A stretch of DNA of 32,608 bases from Lewinellaceae bacterium (GCA_024639065.1 JAHEJC010000023.1:1-32608); one strand, 5' to 3'; shown: positions 1-7,710, counted from the first letter of the stretch. Notes: generated by a model from the letters alone, not told the origin. A program made the numbers and translations.

Positions 1-146
1 TAAGAAATGACGAATACCCGAACATTCGATTGACGAACATTCGAACCTTGAATACGCTTATCGCCGTTCGATGGTTAGAGTAATCGGTTAATCGTCGATC
101 AAATAATTCAGAAGCCAGAATGAAGAAGCCAAGAAGCCATGAAAAA
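1..146. repeat. Non-coding direct repeat, copy 1
   Basis: This stretch recurs almost base for base at 261-391. It begins at the window edge, so it may extend further left. The two copies differ by only two substitutions near the end and by one 15-bp insertion here (about 26-40), which doubles the CGAACATTCGA segment. No open frame of note crosses it. The end carries three close GAAGCCA-type heptamers. It is probably a member of a dispersed intergenic repeat family, but only two copies are visible, so this is inference. Confidence 0.85.
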
Positions 147-234
147 GTTAAAAGGTAATAGTTAAAAGGTAATAGAGAAAAGTTAAAAGGTAATAGAGAA
201 AAGTTAAAAGGTAATAGAGAAAAGGTAAAAGAAA
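147..234. repeat. 21-bp tandem repeat (GTTAAAAGGTAATA core)
   Basis: There is one 14-bp partial unit (147-160) followed by three perfect 21-bp units (161-181, 182-202, 203-223), each GTTAAAAGGTAATA plus GAGAAAA, and a decayed tail to about 234. It lies exactly between the two long repeat copies. The perfect identity of the units indicates recent slippage or unequal exchange. There are no spacers, so it is not a CRISPR array. Confidence 0.9.
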
Positions 235-260
235 AGCTTCTTATTAACTTGCTAGCCTTA

Positions 261-391
261 TAAGAAATGACGAATACCCGAACATTCGAACCTTGAATAC
301 GCTTATCGCCGTTCGATGGTTAGAGTAATCGGTTAATCGTCGATCAAATAATTCAGAAGCCAAAATGAAGAAGCCAGGAAGCCATGAAAAA
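261..391. repeat. Non-coding direct repeat, copy 2
   Basis: This is the shorter second copy of the element at 1-146. It starts with the same TAAGAAATGACGAATACCCG and ends in GAAGCCATGAAAAA. It abuts the ssb terminator, so its right end supplies part of the A-tract that becomes the U-tract of that terminator on the minus strand. It lacks the 15-bp internal duplication seen in copy 1. Confidence 0.85.
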
Positions 392-431
392 AAGATCACC
401 GGAGTAAATATAAATTCATTCACTCCGGTGA
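387..431 (-). terminator. Rho-independent terminator of ssb
   Basis: A perfect 10-bp stem (396-405 with 422-431, TCACCGGAGT / ACTCCGGTGA) encloses a 16-nt loop. On the minus strand it is followed by a run of seven T (393-387). It lies directly downstream of the ssb stop codon. Confidence 0.85.
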
Positions 432-440
432 CAAAGGATA

Positions 441-818
441 CTAGAAAGGCATCTCTTCACTATCCGCTTTCACTGGTTCCTGGTTTTTTTTCCCCAGGTG
501 CTGAAAGTCTCGAATAATCACTTCACTGACATATCGTTTTTTCCCTTCCTGGTCTTCGTAGGATCGATTACTTTGAGTTCCTTCGACCACGACTAAGTAA
601 CCTTTCTTTAAAGATTTTTGTACGCGGTCAGCTAAATATCCCCATGCGATCGCATTATGCCAAGTGGTATCTGTAATGAACTCCCCTTCCGAATTTTTAT
701 AAGTTCTATTCGTGGCAAGTGAGAATTTTGACAATTTTTTACCATTTGATGTTTCCTTAGTTTCAGGATCTCTACCTAAGTTACCAATCAAGGAAATGTG
801 ATTTCTTACAGTTTTCAT
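441..818 (-). CDS. ssb: Single-stranded DNA-binding protein
   Basis: The product binds single-stranded DNA as an OB-fold oligomer during replication, repair and recombination. The 125-residue protein opens with the family signature NHISLIGNLGRDPE, followed by the central TTWHNAIAWGYLADRVQKSLKKG block and the VVVEGTQ strand. After a very short linker it ends in the acidic tip DSEEMPF, the hook SSB proteins use to recruit partners. It is short compared with the ~170-residue enterobacterial SSB because the glycine/proline-rich linker is almost missing. Bacteroidota often carry a second, short ssb paralogue, so this may not be the main replicative copy. It is transcribed away from the zinc-ribbon gene and ends at a strong terminator. 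Confidence 0.95.
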   Translation of the reverse strand: MKTVRNHISLIGNLGRDPETKETSNGKKLSKFSLATNRTYKNSEGEFITDTTWHNAIAWGYLADRVQKSLKKGYLVVVEGTQSNRSYEDQEGKKRYVSEVIIRDFQHLGKKNQEPVKADSEEMPF

Positions 819-910
819 AACTAATGTTTTTTTAATAGTTTAATAATAGAATTTATAATTATGCATGCATGTCTTGTTTGACAATTCAAAGTAATGGACA
901 AATTTTTTGG

Positions 911-974
911 ATAGTCGTAGATTAAATGTTTAACTTACGTATGTATACGTTAGTAAACGTTTACATACGACTAT
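911..974. promoter_or_regulatory. Nested palindromes in the ssb / zinc-ribbon gene divergent region
   Basis: Three overlapping symmetries occur in 64 bp. The 9-bp arms ATAGTCGTA (911-919) and TACGACTAT (966-974) pair across the region. Inside it, CGTATGTA (938-945) pairs with TACATACG (962-969), extended by ACGTT/AACGT (47-51 and 56-60 of the 900s) with one T-T mismatch. GTAAACGTTTAC (953-964) is a perfect 12-bp palindrome. The first two foldings share their right arm and so exclude each other. The region ends 11 bp before the likely start codon of the plus-strand gene. It could be a leader RNA switch or an operator for a dimeric regulator. The symmetry is seen directly; the function is inferred. 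Confidence 0.6.
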
Positions 975-985
975 ACCCTTATAAA

Positions 986-1345
986 ATGGACAAACTTTGC
1001 TTAAATTGCAGTAAAACAATTATTGGTAGAGCAGATAAAAAATTTTGCTCAAGCTATTGCAGGTCTGCTTTTCACTATGAGCAAAAAGGACAACAGACCA
1101 ATTTGGTACGCCGGGTAAATTATATTCTCAAAAAGAATCGAGACATCATTTCAAAGCTAAATCCAAAAGGGAAAACCAGGGTTTCTAAGACGACCTTACT
1201 GACTAAGGGATTCAACTTTAATTATTTTACCAACATCTATAGAACCAAGAATGAGCATGAATATAGGTTTTGTTATGATCAAGGTTATATTGAATGGGAA
1301 GATGGATCTTGCACCCTGGTCGTAAAACAAGAATACGTTGAATAA
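986..1345 (+). CDS. Small CxxC zinc-ribbon protein, Bacteroidota family of unknown function
   Basis: The protein is about 119 residues from the ATG at 986. It opens with MDKLCLNCSKTI and has a second cysteine pair in KFCSSYCR, a four-cysteine pattern (CxxC ... CxxxC) typical of a treble-clef or ribbon zinc site. The rest is basic and then aromatic (NYILKKNRDIISKLNPKGKTRV, GFNFNYFTNIYRTKNEHEYRFCYDQGY). This layout is familiar from many Bacteroidota genomes, where it stays uncharacterised. An upstream in-frame ATG at 926 would add 20 residues lying inside the palindromic region, so I prefer 986, where the conserved part begins. It is 18 bp ahead of the next gene and probably shares its transcript. 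A nucleic-acid-binding role is plausible but unproven. Confidence 0.8.
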   Translation: MDKLCLNCSKTIIGRADKKFCSSYCRSAFHYEQKGQQTNLVRRVNYILKKNRDIISKLNPKGKTRVSKTTLLTKGFNFNYFTNIYRTKNEHEYRFCYDQGYIEWEDGSCTLVVKQEYVE

Positions 1346-1363
1346 CTCAATTAATTGGCAAGC

Positions 1364-2413
1364 ATGAATCCAAGAAGAAAATTTTTGCATACGCTGGCTG
1401 GTGCATCACTCAGCATGCCCTTGATTAATAAGATTAAGTTTAACATCACGAATCCAATTATTACAAAAGATGGGTCGGTACCGATTATACTCTGTAGCCG
1501 TGGTGAAAGTTGGGGACGCAAAACACTAACGCCTGCATGGACGAAATACCAGGTGAGTAAATCGATCCTAGATGCCATTGAAGCTGGAGCAAATGTCACT
1601 GAGTTAGATCCTGAGGATATGTCAGTTGGTTATGGCGGATTGCCCAATGAGAATGGCGTTGTCCAATTGGACGCATCGGTGATGTATGGACCAACCCATA
1701 ATTGTGGATCCGTTGCCGGATTGGAAAATATAAAAACTCCCTGTTCGGTAGCCCGGCTGGTTATGGAGCGAACAGACCATATGATGCTCCAGGGAGCTGG
1801 TGCCCTACAGTTTGCCAAGGACCATGGATTTGTAGAAGAAAATTTATTAACCGAGCAATCCAGACTGCGCTGGTTGAGATGGAAAGAGAATTTATCAGAC
1901 CAGGATGATCGATTTCCTCCCCGGGACGGGCAATATAAACCGAGGAAAAGACCTACAGGCACTATTAACGTTTTGGGTATAGATGAAAATGGTAATATAG
2001 CAGGTATAACCACGACCAGTGGTTTGTTTGGAAAAATACCAGGACGTGTAGGTGACAGTCCCATTATAGGAGCTGGATTATATGTCGATAACGAAGTCGG
2101 TGCAGCAGGTGCCACAGGAAGAGGCGAAGAAGTAATCCGCACCTGTGGTAGTTTTTTAGTAGTTGAAAAAATGCGAGATGGGATGCATCCTCAAGAAGCT
2201 TGTGAATATGCATGTAAGCGTATTATCCAAATAAATGGAGGCAAAGAAAAAGTAGATTTTAATGATAAGTTTGTTGCTGTGAATAAAAAAGGTGAAGTTG
2301 GTTGTGCATCTATAATCGGAAATGAAAATCAAAAACCAAACCTGGCTTATTGGAATAAAGAAGGATTTCATGTTTATGCAGGAACTTATCAAATTGAGGT
2401 GGATCGCAATTAA
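1364..2413 (+). CDS. N4-(beta-N-acetylglucosaminyl)-L-asparaginase-like Ntn hydrolase, Tat-exported
   Basis: This is an Ntn-hydrolase of the glycosylasparaginase / isoaspartyl peptidase superfamily. Such enzymes cleave themselves to expose an N-terminal threonine and then hydrolyse the GlcNAc-Asn bond or related amides. Key blocks, numbered from the upstream TTG at 1355: GTINVLG with predicted nucleophile Thr203, TTTSG at 219-223, and GRVGDSPIIGAGLY at 230-243, which binds substrate, followed by GAAGATGRGEE. The N-terminus PRRKFLHTLAGASLSMPL is a twin-arginine signal, as expected for a periplasmic enzyme. The ATG at 1364 places this signal at the very start and is preferred over TTG at 1355. 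The residue before the scissile bond is Gly, where human and Elizabethkingia enzymes have Asp. Glycan or glycopeptide salvage is the likely role. Confidence 0.88.
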   Translation: MNPRRKFLHTLAGASLSMPLINKIKFNITNPIITKDGSVPIILCSRGESWGRKTLTPAWTKYQVSKSILDAIEAGANVTELDPEDMSVGYGGLPNENGVVQLDASVMYGPTHNCGSVAGLENIKTPCSVARLVMERTDHMMLQGAGALQFAKDHGFVEENLLTEQSRLRWLRWKENLSDQDDRFPPRDGQYKPRKRPTGTINVLGIDENGNIAGITTTSGLFGKIPGRVGDSPIIGAGLYVDNEVGAAGATGRGEEVIRTCGSFLVVEKMRDGMHPQEACEYACKRIIQINGGKEKVDFNDKFVAVNKKGEVGCASIIGNENQKPNLAYWNKEGFHVYAGTYQIEVDRN

Positions 2414-2424
2414 GTCATATTAGA

Positions 2425-3708
2425 TTGAAAAAATTTGCTACAGGCCTGTTCATCAGTATTCTATTGACCCTATGTTATCTGGAAATAGGGTTTATATCCT
2501 CTTACAAAGAACAACTCCCTCATACCACAGCTTCAGATCTATTTTTGTGGACTTCCTTAATGATTGGGATTTTTACTTGCATCGCCAGTTTGATAAACCC
2601 GATTTTCAAGTGGCCGAAAATAGTATGGAGCAAATACCTACCCGGCATAATATTGATTGTCTTGATCAGCCTTCTATGGGAACCCGTTTCGGCAGTCTTC
2701 AATAAGTTTCCTTTTCAATTGATTGATGCTACCCAATCGGATATCATTCCTCAGATACGAACGATGCTAGGTTGGTTAGTTGAAGGCGTCTTTCCCTATC
2801 AACCGATTATAGATTGGGGTTATGAATTATTCCCTACTTATCTTCCATTGACCTGGTTGCCATTTTCAATCCCTGAATTGCTCTCCATGGATTACAGGAT
2901 TTTTGCCATACTTATATTAGGGATGGGTTATTTTTTTATTTGCCAGCAAAATCAAAAACACCTAATTGGTCTATTATTATCGGCAGTATTCCTTTACCTA
3001 CTATTGAAACGCATCAGTGAATTTGAAGATACCATTTTGGGATATTCTATTGAAAGCATGATTGCCGGATTTTATTTATTATTTATTGCATCCTGGAAAT
3101 CAACCAATAAAGTTTTGCTTGCTTCAGCGCTGGTTTTATGCCTATTATCCAGATATTCATTAGTGGTTTGGTTACCGGTATACTTCATTTTTTTATGGAA
3201 AAAACAAAACTTCACCTTTAGTTTTAAGACCGGATTATGGACGCTGGTGGGTGTAATTCTAATCTACATTATCCCATTTTGGAGTCAAGACACCTCTATC
3301 TATCAACGTGGTTTGAACCACCATGCCAAAGCGGCGATTAATGAATGGAAAGGTCAACCCTGGCAGGAAGATCCTACGAAACCATATAGCTTATATAAGG
3401 GTTTTGGTAAAGCCTATAAATTTTTTGAAAAACCCGACTTGACGCTGGAAGAACGATTAAACAAACTTCAAAAAGTTCATCTAAGTTTACTTATTGGGAG
3501 TGTCCTAATATTTTCTCTTATCCTTTATTTTCTTTACAATTATTTATTTGCTCCTATTCTATTTCTATTGGGATCATTCAAAGTTTATTTGGCCCTATTT
3601 TATCATTTTGTTCAAATTCCTTATTCCTATCTATTCTTGGTATTGCTCATCTTAAATATACCCATACTGATTAATTTGTTTCAGCATCCAGTAAAGCCTG
3701 CCCAATGA
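2425..3708 (+). CDS. Polytopic membrane protein, GT-C / GT87-like
   Basis: The protein has 427 residues, is strongly hydrophobic and carries roughly ten membrane segments. The loop PYQPIIDWGYELFPTYLPLTWLPFS (about residues 123-147) resembles the Y-x-P-P-x-x-x-L-x-x-P loop of GT87/DUF2029 polyprenol-phosphate-dependent glycosyltransferases, and SRYSLVVWLPVYF also fits that fold. No catalytic residue can be assigned with certainty. The start is TTG at 2425, 11 bp after the hydrolase stop; it gives a sensible MKKFATGLFISILLTL first membrane helix, so the gene is likely cotranscribed with the two genes upstream. A glycosyltransferase acting on the outer face of the cytoplasmic membrane is an inference; it could also be a related transporter-like membrane protein. 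Confidence 0.7.
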   Translation: MKKFATGLFISILLTLCYLEIGFISSYKEQLPHTTASDLFLWTSLMIGIFTCIASLINPIFKWPKIVWSKYLPGIILIVLISLLWEPVSAVFNKFPFQLIDATQSDIIPQIRTMLGWLVEGVFPYQPIIDWGYELFPTYLPLTWLPFSIPELLSMDYRIFAILILGMGYFFICQQNQKHLIGLLLSAVFLYLLLKRISEFEDTILGYSIESMIAGFYLLFIASWKSTNKVLLASALVLCLLSRYSLVVWLPVYFIFLWKKQNFTFSFKTGLWTLVGVILIYIIPFWSQDTSIYQRGLNHHAKAAINEWKGQPWQEDPTKPYSLYKGFGKAYKFFEKPDLTLEERLNKLQKVHLSLLIGSVLIFSLILYFLYNYLFAPILFLLGSFKVYLALFYHFVQIPYSYLFLVLLILNIPILINLFQHPVKPAQ

Positions 3709-3763
3709 CCTATTATAAAATAATTGAGTTTTCGAGAGAAGATCATTTGCTAATGGATCCAGT

Positions 3764-4498
3764 CTATTTTTTTGACCAAATATTGTATTTTAGAATACAC
3801 CAAATGGCTCTGAACCCATCTCTCCAGCCAATCTTCTTTCCTTCATCATAAGTACGTCCATAATATGAAATACCAATCTCGTAAATTCGAATATTAATAA
3901 TCCTGGATATTTTAGCAGTAACTTCAGGTTCAAATCCAAATCTCTTTTCTTTGAGGTTAATCCCTTTGATTAATTCAGACCGGAACAATTTATAACATGT
4001 CTCCATATCCGTTAGATTTAGATTAGTCATCATATTGGATAAAAAAGTGAGGAAACGATTCCCCAACGTATGCCAAAAAAACAAGATACGATGTGGATTT
4101 CCTCCCATAAATCGCGATCCATAGACCACATCAGCATATCCATCGAGCATGGGTTTAAGCAACAGGTTATATTCTTGAGGATCATATTCAAGATCAGCAT
4201 CCTGAATGATTAAACATTCACCGGTCGCTGCATTGATCCCTGTATGTATAGCAGCTCCTTTACCTTGATTTTGATCGTGTTTAAGATAATGAATCGGAAA
4301 GTCCGGATGATCCCTAATATATTCCTTGATGACTATTTCCGTTTTATCTTGAGAACAATCATTGACTATGATTACTTCATAGGTCATTTTCCCGATTAAT
4401 GAAATGTCAAACACTTTATCCAAAATATTCTTTATGGTGGCCTCCTCGTTATAGGCCGGAATAATAATGGATAATTTACTTATACTAGTTGGATTCAA
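3764..4498 (-). CDS. Family 2 glycosyltransferase, DPM1-like
   Basis: The product is a cytosolic or membrane-associated GT-A enzyme that probably moves a sugar from a nucleotide donor to polyprenyl phosphate. Its 244 residues open with [14 protein letters not shown] (nucleotide-binding strand), then [19 protein letters not shown], and the metal-binding DxD in QDADLEYDP (Asp100-Ala-Asp102). The block YGSRFMGG (126-133) and [10 protein letters not shown] (164-173) are hallmarks of dolichol/polyprenol-phosphate mannosyl- or glucosyltransferases. There is no C-terminal membrane pair, so it is the soluble DPM1 type. It sits between two GT-C-like membrane proteins on the other strand, which would use polyprenyl-phosphate sugars; this points to a shared glycan pathway but does not prove it. 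It converges on the upstream membrane gene with only 55 bp between. Confidence 0.9.
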   Translation of the reverse strand: MNPTSISKLSIIIPAYNEEATIKNILDKVFDISLIGKMTYEVIIVNDCSQDKTEIVIKEYIRDHPDFPIHYLKHDQNQGKGAAIHTGINAATGECLIIQDADLEYDPQEYNLLLKPMLDGYADVVYGSRFMGGNPHRILFFWHTLGNRFLTFLSNMMTNLNLTDMETCYKLFRSELIKGINLKEKRFGFEPEVTAKISRIINIRIYEIGISYYGRTYDEGKKIGWRDGFRAIWCILKYNIWSKK

Positions 4499-4557
4499 TT
4501 TCCCAAATTATTGATTAACATTGTAAATGTAGACACTTTCATAAACAATGAAGAAAT

Positions 4558-4944
4558 ATGAAGCGGATAAACATTAATTCTGGTGCTCCCTGGGAAGATA
4601 TTGTAGGCTACTCCAGAGCCGTAAAAATAGGCCCTTACGTTGAAATATCAGGAACGACCGCCGTAGATGGAGAGAAGATCATCGGACGAGGGGACTCCTA
4701 CCTGCAGTGCATTCATATTCTTACCAAAATTAAAAATGTATTAGAACAGGCGGGAAGTTGTTTAGAAGATGTAGTGAGGACCCGTCTATATGTAGTCAAC
4801 ATTGAGGACTGGGAAAAAATTGGCAGAGCACATGGAGAGTTCTTTAGTCAAATAAAACCTGCAGCCACCATGATTGAAGTAAGTCGCTTAATTCATCCTG
4901 ATTTATTGGTGGAAATTGAGGCTACTGCAGTAATCAAAGAATGA
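4558..4944 (+). CDS. Rid family protein lacking the RidA catalytic arginine
   Basis: This 128-residue YjgF/YER057c/UK114 fold protein is recognised from YVEISGTTAVDGEKIIGRGD, DVVRTRLYVVNIEDWEKIGRAHGEFF and VEIEATAV. Active RidA deaminates 2-aminoacrylate and other imines with an arginine in the PARS block (Arg105 in E. coli). Here the block reads PAATMIEVSRL, with Ala103 in that place, so this belongs to one of the arginine-less Rid subgroups whose activities are mostly unknown. Glu120 of the EIEA strand is kept. The start ATG at 4558 lies 59 bp from the divergent glycosyltransferase start. The next gene begins 4 bp after its stop, so the two are almost certainly one transcript. Confidence 0.92.
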   Translation: MKRININSGAPWEDIVGYSRAVKIGPYVEISGTTAVDGEKIIGRGDSYLQCIHILTKIKNVLEQAGSCLEDVVRTRLYVVNIEDWEKIGRAHGEFFSQIKPAATMIEVSRLIHPDLLVEIEATAVIKE

Positions 4945-4948
4945 CTTT

Positions 4949-6751
4949 ATGTTGAAAAAGTTAAATTCGAATCATGCTTTTTGGATCGTTGTACTGGTAA
5001 TATTAAGCACCCATTTTTTCTATTACCCTAAATGGAATAAAGCAGGAACCGAAGCGACCATAAGCTGGGATGTAAGTGGTTATTACTATTATTTACCAGC
5101 TTTATTCATCTATAAAGATATTCAGCAATTAAATTGGAAAGATTCGATCCAGCAAAAATATCAACCTGCTAGTTCAATGTACCAGGCATTTAAGCACGAA
5201 AGTGGTGTTTATGTCATGAAGTATTCGGCTGGTTTGGCAATTCAATACCTACCCTTCTTTGCTATCGGTCATATGATGGCCACTTTAGGTCCTTGGGATG
5301 CAGATGGCTTTTCATTTCCGTATCAACTCATGATCAGCCTGGGAAGTTTACTTATTGCGTTAATTGGTATATTCTTTCTGCGAAAAATTCTTTTAGTCTA
5401 TTTCAAAGATTGGATTGCGGCCTGGACAATTGTTTTAATTGCGCTAGGTACCAATTATCTCAATTACAGTGCAATTGACGGTGCGATGACGCACAATTAT
5501 CTATTCACGTTATATGCTCTGTTAATTTGGAGCACAATTCGATTTTACCAGCAACCTAACTTCAGCTGGTCGATTATGATTGGCATACTAGTAGGTCTGT
5601 GCGCACTCACCCGCCCAACTGAAATTGTATTAGCAGCCATCCCATTACTTTGGGGTGTGGCTTCAAAAGAGGCATTACTGGATCGGTGGAATTTCATCTT
5701 AAAAAACAAGTCCTACTTTTTATTGGCTACAGGACTTACCATAATAGTAGGATCTCTTCAAATAGTCTATTGGAAAAGTGTATCGGGTGATTGGGTAGTA
5801 TACAGCTATCAAGATCAAGGTTTTAGTTGGTTGAAACCACATCTGGCTGATGGATTTTTTAGCTACAAAAAAGGATGGTTAATCTATAGTCCGGTCATGG
5901 GTTTCAGCCTGTTAGGATTTATTGAACTTTTCAAAAACAGAAGAAACCTTTTTACAAGTTTAGCCATTGCTTGTGCATTGATTATTTATATCACTTTTGC
6001 CTGGGACATATGGTGGTATGGTGGATCATTAGGGCAGCGTGCCCTGGTTCAAAGCTATGCATTGTTTGCTTTTCCATTGGCTGCATTTATCGAGTGGATA
6101 TATCGTTCAAAAAAGTATATTCAAATTACAACCATTTCAGTTTTGACCCTATTTATTTATTATAATCTTTGGCTTACTCATCAAGCTCATAAAGGAGGTC
6201 TACTCGATCCGGAAAATATGACCAAAGCCTACTTTTGGAACGTTTTAGGAAAATACGATCAACCGATCGAAGTCAAAAAACTGTTGGATAATGATGAAGC
6301 TTTTAATGGGTCGAGAAATCGTGTATCTATTCTTTTTCAATCTGATTTTGAACAGGATAGTATATCAGTGTGTACAGATCAACCCATTGAAGGAACAAAG
6401 AGCCTTTGTATTGGCCAAGAAAATCAATTTTCACCAGTTTATCCTGTCGATCTGCGTAATGGAGATGCTGAATGGATTCGGGCCAGTGCAACTATTAAGG
6501 CTCCTTTTAAGGAATGGGATGTTTGGAAAATGACCCAGATGATGATCCGATTTTATAATGAAGATCACCAGGTAAAGCAAAAGCTTATTCGCTTACATAG
6601 ACTCATTTATGATGGCCAGGTCAAACAAGTCTACTTGGATGCAAAATGTCCCAAAAAGACTTTTAACCGAGTTGAATTATTATTTTGGAATGGAGGCAGT
6701 TCTAAGCCGATGTACATTGACAATATTATCCTTGAAAAATTTGATGGTTAA
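4949..6751 (+). CDS. GT-C-like membrane glycosyltransferase with C-terminal soluble domain
   Basis: This 600-residue protein has about ten membrane helices in residues 10-405 and a hydrophilic tail of about 190 residues. The first outer loop carries TISWDVSGYYYYLPALF with Asp41; an acidic residue here is typical of GT-C enzymes (PMT/ArnT type) that use polyprenyl-phosphate sugars. The tail (about 440-600) looks like an all-beta sandwich ending in a GGSSKPMYIDNIILEKFD pattern, which resembles galactose-binding or CBM-like folds seen on sugar-processing proteins. The start ATG is 4 bp after the Rid gene stop. Donor and acceptor cannot be told from sequence. GT39-like is the best family label, with moderate certainty. 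Confidence 0.75.
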   Translation: MLKKLNSNHAFWIVVLVILSTHFFYYPKWNKAGTEATISWDVSGYYYYLPALFIYKDIQQLNWKDSIQQKYQPASSMYQAFKHESGVYVMKYSAGLAIQYLPFFAIGHMMATLGPWDADGFSFPYQLMISLGSLLIALIGIFFLRKILLVYFKDWIAAWTIVLIALGTNYLNYSAIDGAMTHNYLFTLYALLIWSTIRFYQQPNFSWSIMIGILVGLCALTRPTEIVLAAIPLLWGVASKEALLDRWNFILKNKSYFLLATGLTIIVGSLQIVYWKSVSGDWVVYSYQDQGFSWLKPHLADGFFSYKKGWLIYSPVMGFSLLGFIELFKNRRNLFTSLAIACALIIYITFAWDIWWYGGSLGQRALVQSYALFAFPLAAFIEWIYRSKKYIQITTISVLTLFIYYNLWLTHQAHKGGLLDPENMTKAYFWNVLGKYDQPIEVKKLLDNDEAFNGSRNRVSILFQSDFEQDSISVCTDQPIEGTKSLCIGQENQFSPVYPVDLRNGDAEWIRASATIKAPFKEWDVWKMTQMMIRFYNEDHQVKQKLIRLHRLIYDGQVKQVYLDAKCPKKTFNRVELLFWNGGSSKPMYIDNIILEKFDG

Positions 6752-6840
6752 TAGACGAAAGTAGTATGCCATGGTGAGTAAACAAGCTCCCCAATTCACC
6801 TCTCCATAAACCAAGCCCGCAAGTTTAATGATCCTACATT

Positions 6841-7626
6841 TTATTGTAGTTGCAGTTCAAAATAATTTTGAGAAGGGGCAACTGATCTAAACCAATATTC
6901 TATCGCCAAATCCTTAACCTCTTCCAAAGATGTTTCAGCTTGATCTTTAGAAGAGAACTCTCCTAAAAAAATACGGTACAATTTTTCATCGGAGCTTTCA
7001 TAAATCGATAAAATGAGCCCATGTTCTTGTTCTAGTTTTCTTCGGTAATTCACTACATTGTCAAAAAATCGAAATGCCCCAAGTTGAACTGTATAGTATG
7101 CTTCTTCTTCGATTGTTTGAATGACATCTGCACTTAACATTTCTTCAACCTCTGTTTCAGGAATATCAATTTCCTGTTCAACCATGGCACTATCTAATTC
7201 TATCTGTTCTTTGGTTTCACTCCGATCATCATAGTTTAACAGGGCATGCATAAATTCCTTCGAGTGTATAACCCCTTTTATTTCATGGAGTAAATCACCG
7301 TCAGGACTAATTATTTGCATTGTTGGTAAACAAGAAACATTGTATTTTTCATACCAGGTAGCATATAACTTGTTTTCGTAATCAGCTTTGACACTTATAA
7401 AGTTTTCTGTTAAATACTTTCTAATAGCTTGATCTGCGAAAAGGCTGTCATCAGCAATTTCACAAAAAGTACAAGCTTTTTCAAAGTAATAAACAAAGAT
7501 ATTTTTTTCAGTGTCTTGAGATCGTTTTTGCGCTTCAAAAACGTCTGAGAGGAATAGTTCTGCGTTTCCAGCATTGACCAAAAAAGCGCAACTTAGAAGT
7601 ACTAACGTACAAACAAATGATTTCAT
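6841..7626 (-). CDS. Secreted thioredoxin-fold protein with C-terminal SPOR domain
   Basis: The 261-residue protein starts with a Sec signal (MKSFVCTLVLLSCAFLVNAG). Residues 23-130 form a thioredoxin fold like those of DUF255/thioredoxin-7 proteins: NIFVYYFEKACTFCEIADD holds the redox pair Cys52-Thr-Phe-Cys55, and CLPTMQIISPDG holds the cis-proline (Pro101). An acidic linker (135-175, rich in Glu) leads to a SPOR domain at about 177-245 (YYTVQLGAFRFFDN ... LYRIFLGEFSSKDQAE). SPOR domains bind denuded septal peptidoglycan, so the fusion would place a periplasmic thiol oxidoreductase or chaperone at the cell wall. It lies 84 bp downstream of the double ABC ATPase on the same strand. Cys13 could be a weak lipobox, but the flanking residues fit poorly. 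Confidence 0.85.
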   Translation of the reverse strand: MKSFVCTLVLLSCAFLVNAGNAELFLSDVFEAQKRSQDTEKNIFVYYFEKACTFCEIADDSLFADQAIRKYLTENFISVKADYENKLYATWYEKYNVSCLPTMQIISPDGDLLHEIKGVIHSKEFMHALLNYDDRSETKEQIELDSAMVEQEIDIPETEVEEMLSADVIQTIEEEAYYTVQLGAFRFFDNVVNYRRKLEQEHGLILSIYESSDEKLYRIFLGEFSSKDQAETSLEEVKDLAIEYWFRSVAPSQNYFELQLQ

Positions 7627-7710
7627 TTGCTCAATATTTTGAGATCTTAATTAGATAGTTTTCAGTGGGAAGATACTAACATATTTTATATAATCATAAT
7701 ATGTATTAAA

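Noticed and set aside
147-234. Possible CRISPR-like array
   Set aside because: The units are directly adjacent with no variable spacers and no cas genes are nearby; it is a simple tandem repeat.
926-985. N-terminal extension of the zinc-ribbon gene from ATG 926
   Set aside because: The extra 20 codons coincide with the palindromic region and precede the conserved MDKLCLNC start.
1351-1599. Minus-strand open frames inside the glycosylasparaginase, rpoB and rpoC genes
   Set aside because: They lie opposite strongly conserved coding sequence, have no family features, and are expected shadows of long genes.
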